From the IMG/VR virus record IMGVR_UViG_3300006870_000088, positions 1 through 23,934 of that record: DNA of 23,934 nucleotides, one strand, 5' to 3'. The position numbers were made by a program, and so were the translations under genes. The notes beneath the pieces are model-generated. The model made no database searches. It was not told the origin of the DNA and saw nothing but the letters and a program-made list of their open reading frames with translations. The stretch is from a virus. Below, piece after piece: positions 16,240-21,081 of the stretch; positions within the stretch are counted from its first letter, which is position 1, and every line of letters begins with the position of its first letter.

Positions 16240-16403
16240 TACTTCTTCTTCTTCCTCTTCACCGCAGCGTTATCCACAAGATTCGGGTACGGGCGACCAG
16301 CGGCCTTAGCCCGCCTCTTTGCAGCAGCCTTCTGCGCACCAGACAAGGGAGTAGATTTTTTCTTCGGGTTTGGTTTGTTCCAGAAGGCTTTCTTCGCCGC
16401 CAC
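16239..16403 (-). CDS. Lysine-rich protein, 54 aa
   Basis: A GTG at 16403 shares its first base with the preceding stop codon (TAGTG), and the stop at 16241-16239 shares one base with the next GTG. The product starts MAAKKAFWNKPNPKKKSTPL, contains KAAAKRRAKAAGRPYPNLVD and ends VKRKKKK; 18 of 54 residues are Lys or Arg. The 'AKAAGRPYPNLVDN' phrase recurs in small phage proteins I have seen near terminase genes. No clear ribosome binding site is present apart from AAG repeats, so expression likely depends on reinitiation after the upstream gene. Function unknown; DNA binding is possible. Confidence 0.78.
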   Translation of the reverse strand: MAAKKAFWNKPNPKKKSTPLSGAQKAAAKRRAKAAGRPYPNLVDNAAVKRKKKK

Positions 16404-16540
16404 TACTTCTTCTTTTTCTTGGCTGACTTAGCGGCAGCAGTACCCATTGACTTGGCGACACCTCGACCCTTCGCAGCCTTCTTCGCTGCTGCCTTACCGG
16501 CCTTCGTGTACGGGTACTTCTTTCCGTTAACCATCGGCAT
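16403..16540 (-). CDS. Lysine-rich protein, 45 aa
   Basis: Start chosen is the ATG at 16540, 6 nt after AGGAGG; this site overlaps the terminase stop codon. The product begins MPMVNGKKYPYTKAGKAAAK and ends in five lysines; 14 of 45 residues are Lys. 'MPMV(N/G)GKK(Y/F)PYT' is a recurring start of small basic phage proteins. The middle AGKAAAKKAAKGRG resembles the KAAAKRRAKAAGR segment of the following gene, so the two may be diverged duplicates. It begins a three-gene run linked by one-base TAGTG overlaps. Function unknown. Confidence 0.8.
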   Translation of the reverse strand: MPMVNGKKYPYTKAGKAAAKKAAKGRGVAKSMGTAAAKSAKKKKK

Positions 16541-16550
16541 AGCCGACCTC

Positions 16551-18446
16551 CTAAACCCACGCTGCCGCGTGATCCGCTTGATACAACTCGTCGAGATTGA
16601 CAACCATTTGCCTATCCCGGTCCCTCTCGTTCAGGAACTGGTTACTGCCCCCGAAGAACACAGGCCTACGGGAATTCGATGAGATCTCCCTCGCTCGAAG
16701 CTCCGCGAACCACAAAGCCATCACCGTGTCCTGCCTGCGGTACTTCGTCTTCACGTTGGGAGACCAAGAAATCAACTCCTCAATCAGCATCTTCACGCCA
16801 TGCGATTGAGACGAAGGCAACTCGATGAGACCGTCACCTTGATGAGTGCGCTGGTTCGAGGGGCCGGTAGCGATCGTGCCGAACAAGCCAGACATCGAAG
16901 CGACACCAAAATCAGGGTCCTGCTTATTCGTGTTCGTGTGATGAGGCTTAACGACCACGCCCCGATCCGCGAGGCTTTGATTGATCTCCTCGTCATACAC
17001 CAAGAAACCCTGGAAGGCGTTAGCCTCAATCACCCACTCGTTAGGCCGATACGTGTCAGTCATCGAAAAGATCAAGTCACGAATCTGCGCGGGGGTAGGC
17101 CCCGCCATCACCCGCACATCCAATACGTAGCGGTTGCCGGTGTAGCGGTCTATTGCGTAAGCGACCGCAGCGGTGTTCCCCGCTACAGCGGGGTCCATGC
17201 TGCACACGGTGTAGTAACCGTCTGTGTTCTTGGGGTGGCTGGTGGCACCTGGCTGTAGGGGGCCGCTGGTGCGGCCACCGTTGACGCAGCCTCGAACGGC
17301 CACGGCATCGAACACGGCGTCTTCCTCGACGTCCTGGTTCATGTACACGAGGGACCATTTCTTAGGTCCGACCTCGTTGCGGACGCTCGCTAAGCGAGGA
17401 CCCGTCCACCGGGTGTAGTTGCCTTCATCGTCGGGCTCGTCACCTTCAACGAAAGCCTCATCCGATACGGGCCAAAGGGTCTGCCAGTCTTCCGGCTGGT
17501 CCGCGTACTCCAGTACCGCTGGCATGCTCAAGTACGTCCAGGGGATCACGCCGTCGGTGTAATGCTCCGCGTTACGCAGCTCCGAGTACAAGTCGACGGG
17601 TGCCACGCGAGTGCCGACGATCAGTAACTGACCGCCAGGTCCCAGGCGGGACGCGACCTCCTGACGAACCCAGTCCATCTGCTTCGGCCACTCGTTAGCG
17701 TTAGACAACGTGACCGTGTCATCGAGGACGATGAGGCTCGCACGCGAACCGAAAATTTGGCCCCCCATGCCGAGTGCTTCGATCGTGGGGTCCTTGCTCT
17801 CACCAGTACGAGAATCACCATCAAGGTAGACGCGGGTAGCGGACCATTGATCGCTCGTAGCCTTCCACCCGTCAACAGGTGAGAACGCGAGCTGAAGGTC
17901 AGCGTAATTCGGGTGAGTGAGACGCGACTTAATCGCGTACAACATTTTCTTACTCATCTCCTGCGTCTTCGACACGATCATCACGGAGATGTTGGGATCC
18001 TGAATGATCCGATAAGACACGTACTCGATGGTGATGGTCATCGACTTTGCATGATTAGGCGGGACGTTAACCAGCAGACGCCGATGCCCAGCAGCACCCG
18101 GCTCGTACACCATCGAAGAGTGAAGCTGCGAAGGTTCACGACCCTCAAGCAGATCCACCATGTTCGCCTGATGCGGCCAGATCTTCCGGTTCAAGTAACG
18201 GCCAGCGAAATCCGTGAACTCACCAGCCTCCTGCTGACGAGCATCAGGATCCGTGGAAGCCGACCGGACCCGGTCCATGAACAGCGCCCAATCCTTATCC
18301 TTACGTCGCTGCTCCTCATACCAAGACCGAGACCGACCGACAACCTTCAACGCGGCAGCGATACTCGAGCCCTGACGAACCTGATCAACCAAGGCATCAC
18401 GCACCTGGGACGCAGGACGGTTATCCCGCCTATGAAGATTCGCCAC
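16551..18446 (-). CDS. Terminase large subunit with N-terminal helix-turn-helix
   Basis: A 631-residue ATP-driven packaging motor and nuclease. Residues 28-60 (IAAALKVVGRSRSWYEEQRR plus KDKDWALFMDRV) look like the helix-turn-helix of small terminases. ATPase domain: PPNHAKS (129-135) at the Walker A position, LIVLDD (238-243) as Walker B with D242/D243, and the coupling segment VGTR (277-280). Nuclease domain: D418 in SMDPAVAG, E474 in WVIEAN and D573 in RQDTVMALW fit the three acidic residues of the RNase H-type fold. The start is GTG, with AGAGAGG seven nt upstream; that site lies inside a hairpin of the repeat region. It heads the leftward gene cluster. No separate small subunit gene is seen in the window. 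Confidence 0.93.
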   Translation of the reverse strand: MANLHRRDNRPASQVRDALVDQVRQGSSIAAALKVVGRSRSWYEEQRRKDKDWALFMDRVRSASTDPDARQQEAGEFTDFAGRYLNRKIWPHQANMVDLLEGREPSQLHSSMVYEPGAAGHRRLLVNVPPNHAKSMTITIEYVSYRIIQDPNISVMIVSKTQEMSKKMLYAIKSRLTHPNYADLQLAFSPVDGWKATSDQWSATRVYLDGDSRTGESKDPTIEALGMGGQIFGSRASLIVLDDTVTLSNANEWPKQMDWVRQEVASRLGPGGQLLIVGTRVAPVDLYSELRNAEHYTDGVIPWTYLSMPAVLEYADQPEDWQTLWPVSDEAFVEGDEPDDEGNYTRWTGPRLASVRNEVGPKKWSLVYMNQDVEEDAVFDAVAVRGCVNGGRTSGPLQPGATSHPKNTDGYYTVCSMDPAVAGNTAAVAYAIDRYTGNRYVLDVRVMAGPTPAQIRDLIFSMTDTYRPNEWVIEANAFQGFLVYDEEINQSLADRGVVVKPHHTNTNKQDPDFGVASMSGLFGTIATGPSNQRTHQGDGLIELPSSQSHGVKMLIEELISWSPNVKTKYRRQDTVMALWFAELRAREISSNSRRPVFFGGSNQFLNERDRDRQMVVNLDELYQADHAAAWV

Positions 18447-18456
18447 GAAAAAACCT

Positions 18457-18500
18457 CTCTACTTATATAGAGGGGGTTGCGAGCACGAAAAGCAACCCCC
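18457..18500. repeat. Twin hairpin repeat, copy 1
   Basis: A 26-nt unit (18457-18482) matches 18769-18794 at 24 of 26 positions; the two changes fall in the AT-rich loop. The unit contains CTCT...AGAG around an AT-rich loop and leads into GGGGGTTGC (18472-18480), which pairs perfectly with GCAACCCCC (18492-18500). On the minus strand the unit precedes a T6 run and the terminase GTG at 18446. Confidence 0.85.
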
Positions 18501-18768
18501 AAGGAAGAAACTCGCGGCGGTGACAAAAGCTGCTTCCAGCAGAAGCGTGAGGCAGCAAAGCCTCACGCCCAACAACCAAAACACAACATGCCATCAACAA
18601 GAACAAGACCCGATACGAGGGGGAGCAAGGGGGGTACCCCCAGGTACACCTCTGGCAGGTTGAGACCTCGGGCTGCAAGCCCTCAAAGCAGCCACTTCGT
18701 GGCTACAAACAAGCGGTGAAGACGAGCCCTGAACGAACGCTAGTGAGTTCAGAGCGAAGCTCTTCACC
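18501..18768. other. ORF-poor, hairpin-rich spacer between twin repeats
   Basis: I see no convincing gene here. The stretch contains: GCGTGAGGC-AGCAAA-GCCTCACGC (18545-18568, perfect 9-bp stem); GGGGGTACCCCC (18630-18641, self-complementary); GGGCT-GCA-AGCCC (18670-18682); AGCCAC-TTC-GTGGCT (18690-18704); and a composite structure closed by GTGAAGA (18716-18722) with TCTTCAC (18761-18767), containing CTGAAC (18729-18734) with GTTCAG (18747-18752) or, alternatively, AGAGC-GAA-GCTCT (18751-18763). A purine/AC-rich unpaired stretch (about 18569-18610) separates them. Possible identities: a structured non-coding RNA, packaging site or multiple transcription stops. It is untested which. Confidence 0.6.
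18545..18568. other. Perfect 9-bp hairpin
   Basis: GCGTGAGGC (18545-18553) and GCCTCACGC (18560-18568) form a perfect stem with loop AGCAAA. No T-run follows on either strand, so a structural role in RNA or DNA is more likely than simple termination. Confidence 0.75.
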
Positions 18769-18813
18769 CTCTACTAATAAAGAGGGGGTTGCGAATGGCA
18801 CTATGCAACCCCC
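18769..18813. repeat. Twin hairpin repeat, copy 2
   Basis: Second copy of the 26-nt unit (18769-18794), again followed by a perfect GGGGGTTGC (18784-18792) / GCAACCCCC (18805-18813) stem. The 12-nt loop differs in sequence from the 11-nt loop of copy 1 while the stems are identical, so the stem sequence and pairing appear to be what is conserved. Confidence 0.85.
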
Positions 18814-18820
18814 AGAGACA

Positions 18821-19230
18821 AAATCGTTACCAAACAAGGGCATAAATAGCCCAAAAGAACCACCACACCCCCACCATTTGGTGAATTTTTCTCACAGGCT
18901 AGGTGGGGGGTAGGGGGGCGGCCCGATGTTAAAAGCCCCCGGTTCGTCCCGACATGTCCGATTTGTACGATAACGGACTTAGGGGCCAGTCTGCCTTTCG
19001 GCGCGGGCGGGGGGTACCGCGAGTCATGCTCACGTGCACTCGAGGCGACAGCCTGTCCTTTCATATCGGAGATATGGCCCCTTGGTTTTGGCTCCTTATG
19101 GCTCACCTTGGGCTTTGATTGGGTGCCGAAGGCTGTGTGCGCGTGAGCTCGCGGGTGATCACGTCATGCGGCGGGTGGTCTCGCGTCATGACGCAGGGCG
19201 AACGGCGGGGAGCAAGGCACGGTTCGAGGC
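18821..19230. other. Inter-arm non-coding region with G/C tracts
   Basis: About 410 nt with no supportable gene. It contains CACCA-TT-TGGTG (near 18877-18888), a G-rich run at 18900-18922 with two G6 tracts two bases apart, GTCCG/CGGAC flanking 13 nt (18956-18978), a second G6 run near 19010, and the palindrome GCGTCATGACGC (19183-19194). The lack of genes, the tract composition and the position beside the terminase at the divergence of both arms would fit a packaging (cos or pac) site or an origin, but I cannot identify either from sequence alone. Confidence 0.5.
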
Positions 19231-19260
19231 TTGACATCGATTGCAACATGCTGCCAAGGT
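19231..19260 (+). promoter_or_regulatory. Promoter-like element upstream of the first right-arm gene
   Basis: TTGACATCG followed by ATTGCAACATGCT. The same parts, TTGACATCG, ATT and GCAACATGCT, recur in the same order at 21016-21040, where a good -10 follows. Here no clear -10 is present at normal spacing, so it may be a phage-specific promoter, an activator-dependent one, or a protein-binding repeat. Confidence 0.45.
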
Positions 19261-19311
19261 TGGTGCCGAGCCGGTCCGAATGAGGTCGGCCAGTCGAAAG
19301 GAATCATGCTC

Positions 19312-19830
19312 ATGTCGGTTTCGTACCTTGACACGATCGTTGCCATCAGAGATGGCCAGGGGATTGCTTACTCGTCTTTGACGAAGGCTATGAGGGTTCA
19401 TGTTCGTTCCTTACGGAACGACGACGTTATCGCTTCCTTCGTAGGGGACGATGGCACGGTAACAAGTCTTGATGACCCCGAAGGGGTCGTGTGGTTCACC
19501 GCTTCTGGCGAAGCCTACGTCGAAGCCCTCGAAGCCGGAGGCTTGATTGGTCCTGTGCAGGAAGTTCCTGCGGCACCTAAGCCCAAGCGGTCTCGGCGTA
19601 AGTCGAAGACTGTGCGGAAGACCACGAGGAAGGTTCCGTCTCCTTCGGAGTCTGTGGAGTCTCCGGTCCTCCCGAAGGGGACTAAGGCTCGTCGGTTGTC
19701 GGGGAATCAGCATGGCGACACCCTGCACACGGTCGAGGCGAAGCCTGAGGTGCACACGGTGAACGGGATTTCGCAGAGTGTCCTAGAGGACATGATCTCC
19801 GAAGCCATCGCCAAGGCTCTCACGGTCTAG
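19312..19830 (+). CDS. Unknown protein with basic linker, 172 aa
   Basis: The ATG at 19312 lies 9 nt after AGGA; an ATG two codons earlier is too close to that site, and the open frame before it looks non-coding. Residues 1-75 form a compact domain (SYLDTIVAIRDGQGIAYSSL, then WFTASGEAYVEALEAGGLIG). A strongly basic linker follows (KPKRSRRKSKTVRKTTRK), then a Ser/Pro-rich stretch and a short helical tail (SVLEDMISEAIAKALTV). The folded domain, basic arm and C-terminal helix would fit a DNA-binding protein that dimerises or oligomerises, but I recognise no family. First gene of the rightward arm, followed by a nested hairpin that begins at its stop codon. Confidence 0.72.
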   Translation: MSVSYLDTIVAIRDGQGIAYSSLTKAMRVHVRSLRNDDVIASFVGDDGTVTSLDDPEGVVWFTASGEAYVEALEAGGLIGPVQEVPAAPKPKRSRRKSKTVRKTTRKVPSPSESVESPVLPKGTKARRLSGNQHGDTLHTVEAKPEVHTVNGISQSVLEDMISEAIAKALTV

Positions 19831-19881
19831 TGCTCGCTCGGGGGCTCAGACCACGGTCTGAGCCTCCTGTGAGTGCACTAG
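19827..19881 (+). terminator. Nested hairpin at the end of the 172-aa gene
   Basis: GGCTCAGAC-CACG-GTCTGAGCC (19843-19864) is a perfect 9-bp stem. It is nested within CTAGTGC (19827-19833, including the stop codon) and GCACTAG (19875-19881); the second arm could instead form GAGTGC-ACTA-GCACTC (19871-19886). No clear T-run follows, so termination may be inefficient or need a factor. Confidence 0.55.
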
Positions 19882-19892
19882 CACTCGAACCT

Positions 19893-19911
19893 CAATCGAA
19901 GATTGGAGTCG
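19893..19911 (+). promoter_or_regulatory. Leader motif copy 1: CAATC-N3-GATTGGA
   Basis: CAATC-GAA-GATTG (19893-19905) is a small inverted repeat that runs directly into the ribosome binding site GGAG (19905-19908) of the 112-aa gene. Together with the flanks it matches the copy at 20674-20692 at 16 of 19 positions. Confidence 0.6.
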
Positions 19912-19914
19912 AAA

Positions 19915-20253
19915 ATGTTGCTTGACCACGACAGTCACCGCATAGCGGTGGAATGTGGCGACACTTCCACCACTTTGGTGGTGGACGTTCGGAATGGTTT
20001 CATGCTCACCCTTTCGGGTGAGGAGTGGACCGACGAGGAAGACTTCTTGGACGAGGTCCCCGTGCGTTGGACTGCGGTCCCAGGGTTCTGTGGAACGTTG
20101 CCTCCTGCGCTACTTGCGCCTTTGCAGTTCTCCTGGGCACGGGGGAACCTCGACAAGGTCGAGATGGACCTCTACTGCTTGGCTCACAGTCTCGGCGACG
20201 ATGACTATGTCGGCTTCGCCGATTGGATCAAGGATTACCAACTCTGCGCATGA
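19915..20253 (+). CDS. Unknown acidic protein, 112 aa
   Basis: ATG at 19915 with GGAG 6 nt upstream, preferred over an in-frame TTG at 19903 that lies inside that site. The product starts MLLDHDSHRIAVECGDTSTT and has alternating hydrophobic residues suggesting beta strands (TTLVVDVRNGFMLTLSGEEW), then an acidic helix and a C-terminal helical part (CLAHSLGDDDYVGFADWIKD). No catalytic motif or membrane segment. No family recognised. It is followed by an intrinsic terminator, so it appears to be expressed alone or with the preceding gene. Confidence 0.68.
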   Translation: MLLDHDSHRIAVECGDTSTTLVVDVRNGFMLTLSGEEWTDEEDFLDEVPVRWTAVPGFCGTLPPALLAPLQFSWARGNLDKVEMDLYCLAHSLGDDDYVGFADWIKDYQLCA

Positions 20254-20279
20254 CCTGCATGACCCACACGCTCCCTTTT

Positions 20280-20302
20280 AGCACACCGTAGGTGTGCTTT
20301 TT
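20280..20302 (+). terminator. Intrinsic terminator
   Basis: AGCACACC-GTA-GGTGTGCT (20280-20298) is a perfect 8-bp stem with a 3-nt loop, followed by a run of five T (20298-20302). It lies 26 nt after the stop of the 112-aa gene and before the zinc-ribbon gene. Confidence 0.82.
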
Positions 20303-20356
20303 GGGAGGTAGCGACTTCGGCCCAATGAGCCGTTGCGATGACGGAAGGAACTACAC

Positions 20357-20614
20357 ATGAGCACGATCAGCCTCTCGGCAGAGTCCCGCAAACTTGACGC
20401 CTTTCAGGTGCTTGATCCCTACGCACTCCGTAGCGTCCGCTACTCACATACAGACGAGGATGGCGAGGACTTCTGGGTCCTCGTGTGCCGTCCCTGTGCA
20501 GGTGCAGGCTTCGACCTCGACTCTGACGAAGTGTCCTCCTGCGCAGAGTGCGACGGTCTCGGCGAGTCGAACCCTCTCACCTCGTACGAGGTACGCCAGG
20601 TCCTCACTTCCTAG
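20357..20614 (+). CDS. DnaJ-type zinc-finger-like small protein, 85 aa
   Basis: ATG at 20357 with GGAAGGA about 7 nt upstream. The protein has two CxxCxGxG-like repeats, CRPCAGAG (C44, C47) and CAECDGLG (C62, C65), 14 residues apart. This is one pair of the cysteine-rich repeats found in the zinc-binding domain of DnaJ chaperones, here without J-domain or substrate-binding domains. One zinc ion could be bound by the four cysteines. Small proteins with such a single zinc unit are common in actinobacterial phages, with unknown roles. It is bounded by a terminator before and a nested hairpin after, so it is probably its own transcription unit. Confidence 0.75.
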   Translation: MSTISLSAESRKLDAFQVLDPYALRSVRYSHTDEDGEDFWVLVCRPCAGAGFDLDSDEVSSCAECDGLGESNPLTSYEVRQVLTS

Positions 20615-20666
20615 GCACGCTTCCTGTGCACGAGCTGCGGCACGTGCATAGGGAGGGGCTGCCTAG
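20611..20666 (+). other. Nested hairpin spanning the stop of the zinc-finger gene
   Basis: CTAGGCA (20611-20617, overlapping the stop codon) pairs with TGCCTAG (20660-20666); inside, TGCACG (20627-20632) pairs with CGTGCA (20643-20648). No T-run follows. The design resembles the one at 19827-19881. Confidence 0.55.
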
Positions 20667-20673
20667 CCTCAAG

Positions 20674-20692
20674 TCAATCAGAGATTGGAATC
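20674..20692 (+). promoter_or_regulatory. Leader motif copy 2: CAATC-N3-GATTGGA
   Basis: CAATC-AGA-GATTG (20675-20687) then GAATC. It lies at the same distance from a TTG codon (20696) as copy 1 does from the ATG of the 112-aa gene, which supports a translation start there. Confidence 0.55.
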
Positions 20693-20695
20693 ACC

Positions 20696-20779
20696 TTGTA
20701 CACAAGTAACTACCTGAAGGGTCTCCACACCGTGGAGTTCTCCTCCTACGGAACGATTGGATGGTGTCGCGATGAGTAA
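20696..20779 (+). CDS. Candidate small gene with TTG start, 27 aa
   Basis: A TTG at 20696 opens a 27-codon frame (MYTSNYLKGLHTVEFSSYGT, ending IGWCRDE). Its TAA lies within ATGAGTAA, so it overlaps the ATG of the next gene by 8 nt. Support comes from the leader motif with GGA 6 nt upstream, at nearly the same spacing as at the 112-aa gene, and from the overlap with a gene that has only a weak site of its own. It may be a real micro-protein or a leader peptide that couples translation. The evidence is indirect. Confidence 0.42.
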   Translation: MYTSNYLKGLHTVEFSSYGTIGWCRDE

Positions 20780-20987
20780 GACTCTGCCCCTGCCTACGGC
20801 AGTCGTGCCGTCAGAGTTCGCCATGCTCAGGGTCGAAGGGGACCTGAAGGTCCTCGTGCGTTTGCTTGACGTGAAGCCTGCCTACGGCAAGTTCCGTTAC
20901 GAGGTCTCTCCTGCGCACGGTACCGGCAAGAAGTGGGTCGATTCGGACCGGCTCTTCCCTGTGCTCGACGACGCGGACACCGCGTGA
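20772..20987 (+). CDS. Unknown small protein, 71 aa
   Basis: Start taken as ATG 20772 (MSKTLPLPTAVVPSEFAMLR); an in-frame TTG at 20757 is possible. The upstream ribosome binding site is weak, so coupling to the overlapping 27-codon frame is likely. The sequence suggests a small beta-rich fold: 'MLRVEGDLKVLVRLLDVKPA', then 'KFRYEVSPAHGTGKKWVDSD' and 'RLFPVL'. No cysteine and no recognised motif. It ends at a short hairpin and lies just before the promoter of the GP88 operon. Confidence 0.62.
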   Translation: MSKTLPLPTAVVPSEFAMLRVEGDLKVLVRLLDVKPAYGKFRYEVSPAHGTGKKWVDSDRLFPVLDDADTA

Positions 20988-20998
20988 TCGTGTCACGC
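20982..20998 (+). other. Short hairpin overlapping a stop codon
   Basis: GCGTGA (20982-20987, includes the stop) and TCACGC (20993-20998) form a perfect 6-bp stem with a 5-nt loop. No T-run follows. Confidence 0.5.
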
Positions 20999-21003
20999 AC
21001 GGA

Positions 21004-21045
21004 TGTCAATAGTCATTGACATCGGGATTCGCAACATGCTAACTT
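21004..21045 (+). promoter_or_regulatory. Promoter with embedded palindromic operator
   Basis: -35 TTGACA (21016-21021), 18-nt spacer, then TGC-TAACTT as an extended -10 (21037-21045), matching the TANNNT pattern used by actinobacterial sigma-70 promoters. The -35 lies within the perfect inverted repeat TGTCAAT-AGTC-ATTGACA (21004-21021), a good candidate repressor site. It would drive the operon that starts at 21082. Confidence 0.68.
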
Positions 21046-21081
21046 CGATACCGACAACGACGACCCCCAAGGAGGGCCGCG

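Noticed and set aside
18463-18719. Short open frames on both strands across the inter-arm region (71-80 codons)
   Set aside because: They span the repeat hairpins, have no ribosome site, and their products are low-complexity with no motif.
18457-18813. CRISPR array suggested by spaced repeats
   Set aside because: Only two copies, 312 nt apart; no regular spacer length.
18801-19234. Open frames of 65-101 codons in 18716-19234 on either strand
   Set aside because: No ribosome site and Pro/Arg/Ser-rich products expected from G/C tracts; treated as non-coding.
19215-19235. tRNA T-arm-like sequence GGTTCGA
   Set aside because: Flanking bases do not form the T stem or an acceptor stem; no tRNA cloverleaf found here or near 23491.
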